Assembly (NCBI GenBank): GCA_003696125.1
Contig: RFHZ01000507.1
Span: forward strand, 1 to 9,911
Length of the DNA stretch: 9,911 nt
From: Nitrospinota bacterium
Lineage (GTDB): Bacteria > Tectomicrobia > Entotheonellia > J063
Direction: 5' to 3'
Shown here: one piece after another, positions 1 through 6,067 of the stretch
How the letters are laid out: each line of letters opens with the position of its first letter
How positions within the stretch are numbered: position 1 is the stretch's first letter
The notes under the pieces: model-generated
What the model was told of the DNA's origin: nothing
Databases searched by the model: none
What the model saw: only the letters and a program-made list of their open reading frames with translations
Translations under genes and position numbers: made by a program

Positions 1-207
1 CCCCACACCCTGAGAAGAGGGAAAGCGGGTTGTGACTCCTGGAAGCCGACTCTCCCGGCAGGGGGAGGGGTTTCTGGGGGGGGATAGGGTTGACTTTTCT
101 TTTCCCTTTTGCTACTTCTGTAGAGGGGAGGGTATGTACCCCTCTCTAGTGATAATGAGAATCGAATTCAGAAAAGGGCGGCCTAAAACAGGCGCAAAGG
201 GGAAAAC
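1..207. other. Non-coding leader upstream of the FbpC-like gene
   Basis: No convincing gene is seen here. The only frame open from the left edge ends at a TAG at 85-87 and would give a glycine-rich tail that I do not recognise. Visible structure: a GC-rich inverted repeat, CTCTCCC / GGGGGAG (50-56 / 61-67), without a good T tract; a T-rich stretch at 90-110 that begins with TTGACT; an imperfect hairpin at 121-148; and a Fur-box-like sequence at 151-169. A start codon with its Shine-Dalgarno follows. The stretch is best read as the promoter and operator region of the ATPase gene, possibly preceded by the end of an upstream transcription unit. Confidence 0.5.
151..169 (+). promoter_or_regulatory. 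Fur-box-like operator
   Basis: The 19-mer GATAATGAGAATCGAATTC matches the classical Fur consensus GATAATGATAATCATTATC at 14 of 19 positions. The left half and centre match almost perfectly and the right half is degenerate. It lies 39 nt before the ATG of an FbpC-type iron transporter ATPase, which is where a Fur operator would be expected. Its first six bases (GATAAT) resemble a -10 hexamer, but no good -35 lies at the right distance. Function is inferred from sequence and context; an AT-rich element of this length could arise by chance. Confidence 0.5.
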
Positions 208-1254
208 ATGGCCATCATCCAGCTCGAGCACGTGGGAAAGCGATACGCCGAAAGCACTGAATGGGCTCTCTCCAACGTATCCCTCGCCGTACAGACCGGA
301 GAAATCCTCATCCTGCTCGGCCCCAGCGGCTGCGGGAAGACCACAACCCTCCGCCTCATCGCCGGGTTCGAGAGACCAACCACCGGTACCATCACCATCA
401 ATGGCCGCATCGTGGCTAACGGCACCCTCTGGGTCTCTCCAGAAAAACGGGGGGTGGGCATGGTCTTCCAGGACTTCGCCCTCTTCCCCCACCTCACCGT
501 AGAGAAGAACATCGCCTTCGGCCTGTACCGCTGGGAGGAAAGCCGACGCAAGGAACGCATCGAGGAAATCCTCTCCCTGGTCGGTTTACAGGAATTCCGC
601 AACCGGTACCCTTACGAGCTCTCCGGCGGCCAACAACAGCGCGTGGCCCTGGCCAGAGCCCTGGCCCCCAAACCGCTGGTCATCCTCATGGATGAACCGT
701 TCAGTAACCTCGATGCCGATATGCGCAGCCATGTGCAACAGGAGGTCCGCCAGATCCTTCGTGAATCCAAGACAACGGCTATCCTTGTCACGCACGATCA
801 AGAGGAGGCTTTTGATATCGCCGATCGGGTAGCCGTTATGCGACAGGGCCGGATAGAACAGGTCGATACCCCGGAAAATATCTACCACCGACCAGCCACA
901 AAATTCGTGGCCGAATTCGTGGGGCATAATCCCCACTTCCTGCCAGGAGAGATCAAGCAGGGGAAGGCCCTGACCGAAATCGGCCCCTTTGTTCCCCAGG
1001 CCCCCCTCCCGGAAGGGAGCCGGGTGGAGGTGCTGATCCGACCCTATGATATCGAGATCATCCCTCACCCCAGCGGAGAGGGGAAAGTCCTCTCCCGCCG
1101 CTTCCGGGGAGCAGAAAACCGGTATGCCATCCTCCTCCCTTCCGGCCGCCAGGTCTGCAGCAGCCAGCCGTCCGGCACCGTGATCTCCTCCGGTACCCGG
1201 GTGCAGGTCATCCCTACCACCAACCGGGTTGCCGTCTTCCCCCAGCAGGAATAA
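208..1254 (+). CDS. fbpC: ABC transporter ATP-binding protein, FbpC-like (ferric iron type)
   Basis: This 348-residue cytoplasmic ATPase would power an ABC importer. Visible motifs: Walker A GPSGCGKTT (38-46), Q-loop Gln88 in VFQDF, signature LSGGQ (138-142), Walker B VILMDEP (158-164), D-loop SNLD (166-169) and switch His196. About 110 residues follow the nucleotide-binding domain. They fit the TOBE/regulatory domain of the Fbp/Pot/Mal branch, as does the full length. The stretch around 78-105 (SPEKRGVGMVFQDFALFPHL) resembles ferric-iron FbpC proteins. ATG 208 is preceded by AAAGGGG (196-202) with a 5-nt gap, so the start is well supported. A Fur-box-like site lies upstream, which favours iron over spermidine or sulfate. 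No permease or iron-binding protein gene is in the window: downstream lies a convergent thiamin-type operon, so partners must lie to the left or elsewhere. The family is very likely; the iron substrate is an inference. Confidence 0.78.
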   Translation: MAIIQLEHVGKRYAESTEWALSNVSLAVQTGEILILLGPSGCGKTTTLRLIAGFERPTTGTITINGRIVANGTLWVSPEKRGVGMVFQDFALFPHLTVEKNIAFGLYRWEESRRKERIEEILSLVGLQEFRNRYPYELSGGQQQRVALARALAPKPLVILMDEPFSNLDADMRSHVQQEVRQILRESKTTAILVTHDQEEAFDIADRVAVMRQGRIEQVDTPENIYHRPATKFVAEFVGHNPHFLPGEIKQGKALTEIGPFVPQAPLPEGSRVEVLIRPYDIEIIPHPSGEGKVLSRRFRGAENRYAILLPSGRQVCSSQPSGTVISSGTRVQVIPTTNRVAVFPQQE

Positions 1255-1308
1255 ACGCTCCCCTCCCTGCCAGATTACGCTCCCCTCGCCTCTCCCGGAC
1301 TGCTGGAG
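1255..1308. other. Convergent gap with a possible terminator-like hairpin
   Basis: This 54-nt gap separates two convergent genes. CTCCCCT (1280-1286) and AGGGGAG (1311-1317, reaching into the last codons of the minus-strand gene) are perfect inverted repeats. An inner CTCC / GGAG pair (1292-1295 / 1305-1308) lies between them. The structure could slow polymerase from either side, but no T run follows on either strand, so it is not a standard intrinsic terminator. An 11-nt direct repeat, ACGCTCCCCTC, occurs at 1255-1265 and 1277-1287. Confidence 0.3.
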
Positions 1309-2292
1309 CTAGGGGAGATAGTCGTTGGTAAACATCTCCGCTACCGGCGTCTTCTTGCGGAGCAGTTTGTGTGTGTACATATAGTCCTGTAAGCGCTGCC
1401 ACTTTTCCGCCGTCTGCCAGCCAAGCTTGGGAACCCCATCCTGCATCAGGGGGATGAGGGCATGGAGGGCGCGGCGGGCCAGCTCTGGTCGCAGGTCAGG
1501 ATTCCGTTCTAAGAGTATGGCGAGCGCCTCTTCTGGATGAGCAATGGTGTACCGCATGCCTCGGACGGCTGCCCGCATGAAGCGCCGCACCAGGTCTGGC
1601 TGCGTCCGGAGCAGCTTCTCGCTGGTGAGGAGCACCGATTCATAGAAGTCGGGAACCCCATAATCCTGCAGGCGGAAGATCACCACCTCTTTCCCCTCCA
1701 GCTCAATCTGGACCTTCTCCCAGACAAAATAGGCCCCGATCACGGCATCTACCTGCCCGGAAAGGAGGGAAGGGACGAGATTAAAGCCGACATCGACCAC
1801 CTTGTAATCGTCCTTGCTTAGCCCGACCCGTTGAGCTACCGTCTCCAGATAGACATCATCCGAAGGGATGAGGGGGGAGCCGATCTTTTTCCCTTTGAGG
1901 TCGGCCGGACTCCGGATCCCCGCATCTTTCAACGCCATCAACACGTTGAGCGGATGCTGGACCAGTGCGGCAATGGAGACAACCGGTATCCCCGCCGCCC
2001 GCGCCAGAATGGTATCGGTCTGGTAGCTCAGTCCAAAGTGATCCTGTCCAACCGCCACGAGCTTCAGGGTGTCTTCGGGGTTAGAGGGGACATAGATATT
2101 TACCTTGAGATTCTCCTCGGCAAAAAACCCATGCTTTTGCGCGACAAAGAGAAAGGTGTGCAGCGACCAGGGGGTCCAGTCAAGACGCAGCCGTACCTGG
2201 TCGGGGGGCGTTCCCCAGGCAACAGCAAGGGAAAAGAGGCATACCAAAAGGCTCTTCCCCAGATGACCAGCCAAACGGATTGCGGTTCTCAT
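1309..2292 (-). CDS. thiY: ThiY-like pyrimidine-precursor binding protein (NMT1/THI5 family)
   Basis: This is an exported solute-binding protein of the NMT1/THI5-like fold. It probably binds a thiamin pyrimidine precursor (formylaminopyrimidine or HMP) and hands it to the permease encoded just upstream. I place the start at ATG 2292 (327 aa), not at the in-frame TTG 2298: GGAGGAG (2305-2299) is 6 nt from the ATG but directly abuts the TTG. A Sec signal peptide is seen (Arg at 2 and 6, hydrophobic 14-25), with cleavage perhaps near residue 27. The only Cys there (residue 18) is not in a lipobox. The mature part shows LDWTPWSLHT (37-46), the place of the family's WTP...HT ligand-loop motif, then GLSYQTDTILARAAGIPVVS (87-106), much like ThiY. 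It is last in a TPP-riboswitch operon, 62 nt after the permease stop. The ligand is inferred; an altered pyrimidine or a relative is possible. Confidence 0.8.
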   Translation of the reverse strand: MRTAIRLAGHLGKSLLVCLFSLAVAWGTPPDQVRLRLDWTPWSLHTFLFVAQKHGFFAEENLKVNIYVPSNPEDTLKLVAVGQDHFGLSYQTDTILARAAGIPVVSIAALVQHPLNVLMALKDAGIRSPADLKGKKIGSPLIPSDDVYLETVAQRVGLSKDDYKVVDVGFNLVPSLLSGQVDAVIGAYFVWEKVQIELEGKEVVIFRLQDYGVPDFYESVLLTSEKLLRTQPDLVRRFMRAAVRGMRYTIAHPEEALAILLERNPDLRPELARRALHALIPLMQDGVPKLGWQTAEKWQRLQDYMYTHKLLRKKTPVAEMFTNDYLP

Positions 2293-2354
2293 AGCCAACT
2301 CCTCCTTTTGTCATGCGTAATGGTCCATCCATTTGCATCAGGCCGACAACATCG

Positions 2355-3116
2355 CTAGTGGTTAAGGTGCTGCCAGGGAATGGCGATCCGCTCGATCAAT
2401 ACTACAAAGACAAACAACCCTACCCCGAGCAGAGAGAGGAGGGCGATGACGGCAAAGACCAGATCGGTCTGTAGTTGGGCATTGGCTCGTAACATTAAAT
2501 AGCCCAGGCCAGCATCTGAACCGACCCACTCCCCGATCACGGCACCGATGACGCTGACCGCCACGCCGATCTTTATCCCGGAAAAGAAGAAAGGGAGGGC
2601 TGCCGGCAGGCGGACTTTCCAAAAGAGTTGCCAGCGGGTTGCCTTCAGGGTGCGAAGCAGGTTGAGAAAATCGGGATCGGCGGCCCGCAGGCCATCCACC
2701 CCATTCACCACCATCGGGAAGAAGGTGATCAGGGCGGTCATGACCACCTTGGGCATGATCCCGTACCCGAACCAGACGATGAGGAGAGGAGCAATGGCGA
2801 ATACGGGGATGGTCTGGGAGGCGATAATCAAAGGATACAGAGCCTTCTCCACCAGGGGAGAATGCACGATCAGGAAGGCAAACCCCATCCCGACCACGAA
2901 GGCGAGGGCAAACCCGACCACAATCTCCTGGGCCGTGACCCAGGCATGCATAACCAGTAACGCTTTGGATTCCAAAAAGGTCTGAAAGATACGACTCGGA
3001 GGAGGGAGGAGATAAGCGGGTACCCCCAGCACTGCTACTCCCAGCTCCCAGCCGAGAAAGAACAGGCCGAGCAGGGCTGCTGGCGGGAGATACGACTTCA
3101 GCACCGTAGAACGCAT
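2355..3116 (-). CDS. thiX: ThiX-like ABC transporter permease
   Basis: This 253-residue inner-membrane permease belongs to the binding-protein-dependent family (ThiX/SsuC/TauC type). About six hydrophobic segments are visible, roughly at 10-30, 65-85, 92-118, 122-140, 178-198 and 219-244. The cytoplasmic coupling loop (EAA-like) is RTLKATRWQLFWKVRLPAAL (155-174), which docks on the ATPase. Length is typical. Its ATG (3116-3114) overlaps the TGA stop of the ATPase gene by one base (TGATG), so translation is probably coupled. The family also transports sulfonates and taurine. The thiamin-precursor assignment rests on the TPP riboswitch upstream and the ThiY-like partner, not on the permease sequence itself. 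Confidence 0.82.
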   Translation of the reverse strand: MRSTVLKSYLPPAALLGLFFLGWELGVAVLGVPAYLLPPPSRIFQTFLESKALLVMHAWVTAQEIVVGFALAFVVGMGFAFLIVHSPLVEKALYPLIIASQTIPVFAIAPLLIVWFGYGIMPKVVMTALITFFPMVVNGVDGLRAADPDFLNLLRTLKATRWQLFWKVRLPAALPFFFSGIKIGVAVSVIGAVIGEWVGSDAGLGYLMLRANAQLQTDLVFAVIALLSLLGVGLFVFVVLIERIAIPWQHLNH

Positions 3117-3922
3117 CAGTTACTCCGGATAAGATTGGCCAGAAAGGCCTTTTCACTCTCCTCCCTTACCAGTTCCAACAGCTCGGCTTTCAAGGTGGTA
3201 AAAGGAGGAGAGGTGACCATCTGGAGACACCGTGGACGAGGCAAGGGTACCGGTTTTACCGCCTTGACGGAGCCGGGGCGTGCCGTCAAGACGTAGATGC
3301 GATCAGAGAGGAAGATCGCCTCTTCCACATCGTGGGTGATGAAGAGGATGGTCTTACGGAATTCGCTCCATACCTGCAGCAACCATTGCTGCATCAAGGT
3401 CCGGGTCATGGCATCAAGGGCCCCAAAGGGTTCGTCGAGAAGCATGATCTCTTTTTTAAAGAGGAGCGTCCGGATGAGGGCTACTCGCTGCCGCATCCCG
3501 CCGGAGAGGGTCGCCGGATATTGATGCTCAAAGCCGGCAAGCCCAAAGTGTTGAAAGAGCTCCCTTGCCTCTTTCCGGGCTTCCTGGCGTCGTACACCGG
3601 CCAGTTCCAGCCCGATTATGGCATTGTCAAGCACTGTGCGCCAGGGGAAGAGGAGATCTTTCTGGGGCATATAGGCGACCAGGCCCTGTTCCCCATCGAT
3701 ACGTCGGTGATCGAGGAAGATTTGTCCCTCCTGGTCTGCCCGGAGGAGACCGGCAATGATGTTAAAGAGGGTACTCTTCCCGCAGCCGCTCGGTCCCAGG
3801 ATGCTGACGAACTCCTGTGGATAGACGATGAGATCGATTCCCTCCAGAGCTTTAACCATGCCATGCGGATGGCCAAAGGTTTTGCTGACTTTTACCAGTT
3901 GGAGCTTGGCTTCTTGTGGCAT
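3116..3922 (-). CDS. thiZ: ThiZ-like ABC transporter ATP-binding protein
   Basis: This 268-residue cytoplasmic ATPase is the first gene of the riboswitch operon. Motifs: Walker A GPSGCGKST (43-51), Q-loop Gln87 in YMPQKDLLFPW, signature LSGGM (139-143), Walker B IMLLDEP (159-165), D-loop GALD (167-170) and switch His197. The MPQKD..FPWRTV block is typical of the SsuB/TauB/ThiZ branch. There is no TOBE domain, unlike the FbpC-like ATPase at 208. The start is ATG 3922. The best Shine-Dalgarno (GGAG, 3938-3935) sits 12 nt away, which is long. It lies inside a small CCGGT/ACCGG hairpin, so translation may also be tuned. Transcription is controlled by the TPP riboswitch and terminator 33 nt upstream. 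The stop overlaps the permease start by one base. Confidence 0.85.
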   Translation of the reverse strand: MPQEAKLQLVKVSKTFGHPHGMVKALEGIDLIVYPQEFVSILGPSGCGKSTLFNIIAGLLRADQEGQIFLDHRRIDGEQGLVAYMPQKDLLFPWRTVLDNAIIGLELAGVRRQEARKEARELFQHFGLAGFEHQYPATLSGGMRQRVALIRTLLFKKEIMLLDEPFGALDAMTRTLMQQWLLQVWSEFRKTILFITHDVEEAIFLSDRIYVLTARPGSVKAVKPVPLPRPRCLQMVTSPPFTTLKAELLELVREESEKAFLANLIRSN

Positions 3923-3924
3923 GC

Positions 3925-3948
3925 CGGTTATCGACTCCAGGAGACCGG
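3925..3948 (-). promoter_or_regulatory. Small hairpin around the thiZ ribosome binding site
   Basis: On the minus strand CCGGT (3948-3944) can pair with ACCGG (3929-3925). This places the presumed Shine-Dalgarno GGAG (3938-3935) in the loop, next to a complementary CTCC (3943-3940). It lies between the terminator U-tract and the thiZ start. A five-pair stem is modest, so a role in translation is only a possibility. Confidence 0.25.
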
Positions 3949-3954
3949 TTTTTC

Positions 3955-3989
3955 AAAAGAAAAAGCCGTTTCCGCTGCAGGGAAACGGC
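3955..3989 (-). terminator. Intrinsic terminator of the TPP riboswitch
   Basis: Read on the minus strand, GCCGTTTCC (3989-3981) and GGAAACGGC (3973-3965) form a perfect nine-pair stem with a seven-base loop. TTTTTCTTTT (3964-3955) follows directly. This is a textbook factor-independent terminator. It sits between the TPP aptamer and the first gene, so it acts as a conditional attenuator. Its 5' arm is shared with the antiterminator helix. Confidence 0.92.
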
Positions 3990-4051
3990 CTGTAGGTCCA
4001 ATGACGATCAGGATAGGAAGATCTATGCTCTTGGACCACAAACCACTTCCC
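3980..4051 (-). promoter_or_regulatory. Antiterminator helix of the TPP riboswitch
   Basis: On the minus strand GGGAAGTGGTTTG (4051-4039) can pair along all 13 positions, four of them G-U, with CAGGCCGTTTCCC (3992-3980). The first strand contains the conserved GGGAA end of the aptamer and the 3' half of its P1 stem. The second contains almost the whole 5' arm of the terminator. A further perfect seven-pair stem, GGTCCAA / TTGGACC (4037-4031 / 4001-3995), caps the helix. The structure excludes both P1 and the terminator, as a transcriptional off-switch requires. The pairing is seen directly; the mechanism is inferred from well-studied TPP riboswitches. Confidence 0.75.
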
Positions 4052-4127
4052 TACGCTGGTATTATCCAGATCAGGTTCAAGGGGTCCCTTGGTCAGGGTC
4101 TCAGCAGCAACGCTCCCCCGTGGTTTG
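4039..4127 (-). promoter_or_regulatory. TPP riboswitch aptamer (THI element)
   Basis: The minus strand carries the diagnostic TPP-aptamer blocks. These are CTGAGA (4104-4099) in the pyrimidine-sensing arm, then GAACCTGATCTGGATAATAC (4078-4059) and CAGCGTAGGGAA (4058-4047) in the pyrophosphate arm. The closing stem P1 is a perfect eight-pair match, CAAACCAC (4127-4120) with GTGGTTTG (4046-4039), which fixes the ends at about 89 nt. In this RNA class TPP binding stabilises P1. Here that would break the antiterminator and let the terminator at 3955-3989 form. It controls the thiZ-thiX-thiY transporter operon, giving feedback on precursor uptake. Confidence 0.96.
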
Positions 4128-4137
4128 CTCGCTTCTC

Positions 4138-4166
4138 ATACTACAGCATGCCACGATAAAAGTCAA
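4138..4166 (-). promoter_or_regulatory. Sigma70-type promoter of the thi transporter operon
   Basis: On the minus strand TTGACT (4166-4161) and TAGTAT (4143-4138) are separated by exactly 17 bases. They match the sigma70 consensus at 5/6 and 4/6 or better. Transcription would start near 4131, a few bases before the riboswitch P1 stem begins at 4127. That leaves almost no extra leader and supports the call. Confidence 0.8.
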
Positions 4167-4309
4167 TAGAAAAGGGGAGGAAAAAGATGCTTCTCTCTTG
4201 ACAAAGGGAGACCCCTGTGTCAGGCTAAAGAGAGAACTGTTGACAGGGGGAGGACCAGAAAACCCTTCTCGGCTCCTTCCCCTGGTAGAGAAGGACAGGA
4301 GGAGGACAG
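4144..4309. other. Divergent intergenic region and leader of the lipoprotein gene
   Basis: No gene is seen. The minus-strand thi promoter occupies the left end. On the plus strand two TTGACA hexamers occur (4198-4203 and 4240-4245), but neither has a clear -10 at 16-18 nt, so the lipoprotein promoter cannot be fixed. CCCCTG..TCA (4212-4222) and TGACAGGGG (4241-4249) form an inverted repeat, nine pairs with a two-base bulge, that includes most of the second TTGACA. An excellent Shine-Dalgarno, AGGAGG (4297-4302), precedes ATG 4310 by 7 nt. Confidence 0.4.
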
Positions 4310-5041
4310 ATGTACAGATACTTCTCTATCTTAGTTATACCCCTTTTTCTGCTATTGGCAGGATGCGCGACAAGTTATAAGGCGCAGCCGGTACCTTTTA
4401 AAGTCCCCACCGCTTATGAAAATGTACAGCAGGTCGACGGGGCATTGATAGCAGCGCAGGCATACGCGGATGCGCAGAAGGCGAAGGAGGCCTTTGGTTT
4501 CGATATCCGGGGCGCCGGTATGCTACCGGTGCAGGTGGTCTTTGATAACCAGGGGACCCATCCCCTGGAGATCAATGCGGCGCAGACCTTTCTCGAAGAT
4601 GCGGAAGGGAATCTCTGGCCTATCCTCTCGAGCAAAATCGCCTATGAGCGAGCCACCAAATACGCCCAGACAAAACAGATTTTTAAAGAGGGGGCGTATG
4701 GAGGATTTTTAGGAGCAACGGCTGGAGCCATCATCGGCGCAGCCGTCGGTGTGGTGACGGGTGAAAATGTGGCCGAGTCTACGGGAAAAGGAGCCGCGGC
4801 TGGGGCTGCGGCTGGAGCCACACTCGGTGGCCTCCAGGGCTATGCGAATGCCGATGAAGCCCGCCATGCCATTATCAGCGATCTGCAGGAGAAATCCTTA
4901 CAGAACAAGGCGGTGCCCCCGCAGAATCTTGCCTATGGGTTCCTCTTCTTCCCTGGGGAAGCGCGGTCCGCAAAGCGGCTGCGCCTCCAGATCATCGCTT
5001 CCGATACGGGTGCGGTCCATGTGCTCACCCTGAATTTATAG
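4310..5041 (+). CDS. Putative glycine-zipper lipoprotein, function unknown
   Basis: This 243-residue protein starts with a lipoprotein signal peptide: Arg3, a hydrophobic core (5-16) and the lipobox LAGC, with Cys19 as the lipidated residue. The absence of Asp at +2 (Ala20) fits outer-membrane sorting under E. coli-type Lol rules. Residues 20-125 look like a soluble beta-rich domain (for example LPVQVVFDNQGTHPLEINAA, 72-91). Residues 128-178 are a glycine/alanine-rich pair of small-residue helices with repeated GxxxG spacing, broken by ENVAESTGK. This is a glycine-zipper hairpin of the sort seen in outer-membrane lipoproteins and pore-like proteins. The C-terminal 60 residues are again soluble. 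I do not recognise a named family. The start is secure (AGGAGG 7 nt upstream). The sugar-kinase gene follows 87 nt later on the same strand; no terminator is seen between, so co-transcription is possible. Confidence 0.8.
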   Translation: MYRYFSILVIPLFLLLAGCATSYKAQPVPFKVPTAYENVQQVDGALIAAQAYADAQKAKEAFGFDIRGAGMLPVQVVFDNQGTHPLEINAAQTFLEDAEGNLWPILSSKIAYERATKYAQTKQIFKEGAYGGFLGATAGAIIGAAVGVVTGENVAESTGKGAAAGAAAGATLGGLQGYANADEARHAIISDLQEKSLQNKAVPPQNLAYGFLFFPGEARSAKRLRLQIIASDTGAVHVLTLNL

Positions 5042-5128
5042 GGAACACTCGTTACCGGAGACAGCCACCGTCTGGACCACACGTTATCCCGGTGTCAGCC
5101 GGATCGGTATGGCTGGCCAGGAAAGCCT

Positions 5129-6064
5129 ATGATCGTTGTCTGCGGGGAAGCACTCATCGACTTCACTCCCTCCCGTTCCGGTACAGAGCCCGGGTACCTG
5201 TGCCATCCAGGAGGGTCTCCGTACAACGTGGCCGTGGCTTTGGGTCGCCTCGAAGTTCCCGTCGCTTTTCTGGGTAAGGTCTCCCACGACTTCTTCGGCC
5301 AGCAGTTGCGCCGTCACCTCCAGGCTAATGGTGTGGATCTTCGCTACCTGCGAGAGGGAGCGGAACCGACGGCCCTCGCCTTTGTGCACCTGGAAGGGGG
5401 ACAGGAGCCCTGCTTCACCTTCTACGGGGAGAGGACGGCCGACCGGATGCTTTTCCCCACGGATCTCCCGGTAACCTTTACCCCTGAGATCCAGGCTCTC
5501 CATTTCGGCTCTCTGGCCCTGGTCCTGGAGCCGATCGCATCAACGCTAGAAGAACTGATGTGCCGTGAACAGGGAAGGCGTTTGCTCTCCCTCGACCCCA
5601 ATATCCGGCCGGCCCTCATTGCAGACAGGAGGCGTTACCGCAACCGGTTGGAAAGCTGGGTGGAGAGAGTCGATCTCATCAAAGCAAGTGCGGCCGACCT
5701 CTCCTGGCTCTCCCCAGGGGTGCCTATCGAGCAGATCGCCCGGCAGTGGCTCGACCGGGGAAGCAAAGCGGTTATCATCACCCGGGGAGCAGAGGGGGCG
5801 GTCGGGTTTCTCCCTGGCGGGACCCGGGTGCAGGTCCCCGGGATTTCTGTCCGCGTCGTGGACACGGTGGGGGCCGGAGATGCATTCACCGCAGGACTGC
5901 TCGCCTGGCTGTACCGGAAAGCCCTTCTCCATCCGGAACAGATCAAGCGACTCCGTCCAGCCGAACTCACCCAGGCCCTGTCCTACGCCAGCCGGGTTGC
6001 GGCCCTGACCTGTACCCGGGCCGGAGCGTATCCGCCTCACCGGTGGGAAGTAGAGAAGGGGTGA
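5129..6064 (+). CDS. PfkB-family carbohydrate kinase (fructokinase-like)
   Basis: This 311-residue cytoplasmic sugar kinase of the ribokinase/PfkB fold transfers phosphate from ATP to a sugar or nucleoside hydroxyl. The N-terminal substrate strand is IVVCGEALIDFTP (2-14), with the family's early Asp at 11. PfkB signature 1 appears as GGSPYNVAVALGRL (28-41). SLDPNIRP (154-161) is typical of fructokinases. Signature 2, DTVGAGDAF (245-253), carries the catalytic base Asp251 and the GAGD anion hole. Length is normal and all key residues are present. ATG 5129 has AGGA 6 nt upstream. The CEALIDFTP, PNIRP and DTVGAGD pattern favours fructokinase over ribokinase, but substrate cannot be settled by eye and no sugar-uptake or sucrose gene is nearby. 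The antiporter gene follows after 3 nt, so the two are almost surely co-transcribed. Confidence 0.88.
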   Translation: MIVVCGEALIDFTPSRSGTEPGYLCHPGGSPYNVAVALGRLEVPVAFLGKVSHDFFGQQLRRHLQANGVDLRYLREGAEPTALAFVHLEGGQEPCFTFYGERTADRMLFPTDLPVTFTPEIQALHFGSLALVLEPIASTLEELMCREQGRRLLSLDPNIRPALIADRRRYRNRLESWVERVDLIKASAADLSWLSPGVPIEQIARQWLDRGSKAVIITRGAEGAVGFLPGGTRVQVPGISVRVVDTVGAGDAFTAGLLAWLYRKALLHPEQIKRLRPAELTQALSYASRVAALTCTRAGAYPPHRWEVEKG

Positions 6065-6067
6065 AGG

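Noticed and set aside
50-67. CTCTCCC / GGGGGAG hairpin as a terminator of an upstream gene.
   Set aside because: Followed by GGGTTTCTGG rather than a T run, and no upstream gene end can be recognised.
90-118. TTGACT with TACTTC 17 nt downstream, preceded by TG, as a promoter for the FbpC-like gene.
   Set aside because: Only the first two bases of the -10 match the consensus; an extended -10 alone is too weak to list.
3332-4159. A long plus-strand reading frame across the ATPase gene and riboswitch.
   Set aside because: It lies opposite a well-supported gene and a structured RNA, and its translation resembles no protein; an antisense shadow.
4174-4201. A tiny reading frame, GGGGAGG then ATG CTT CTC TCT TGA (4187-4201), on the plus strand before the lipoprotein gene.
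   Set aside because: Four codons with no family of regulatory codons; the spacing to a Shine-Dalgarno is good but chance is likely in purine-rich DNA. Not listed as a gene.
4198-4268. Two TTGACA hexamers as -35 boxes for the lipoprotein gene.
   Set aside because: No acceptable -10 hexamer lies 16-18 nt after either one, so a promoter call is not supported.
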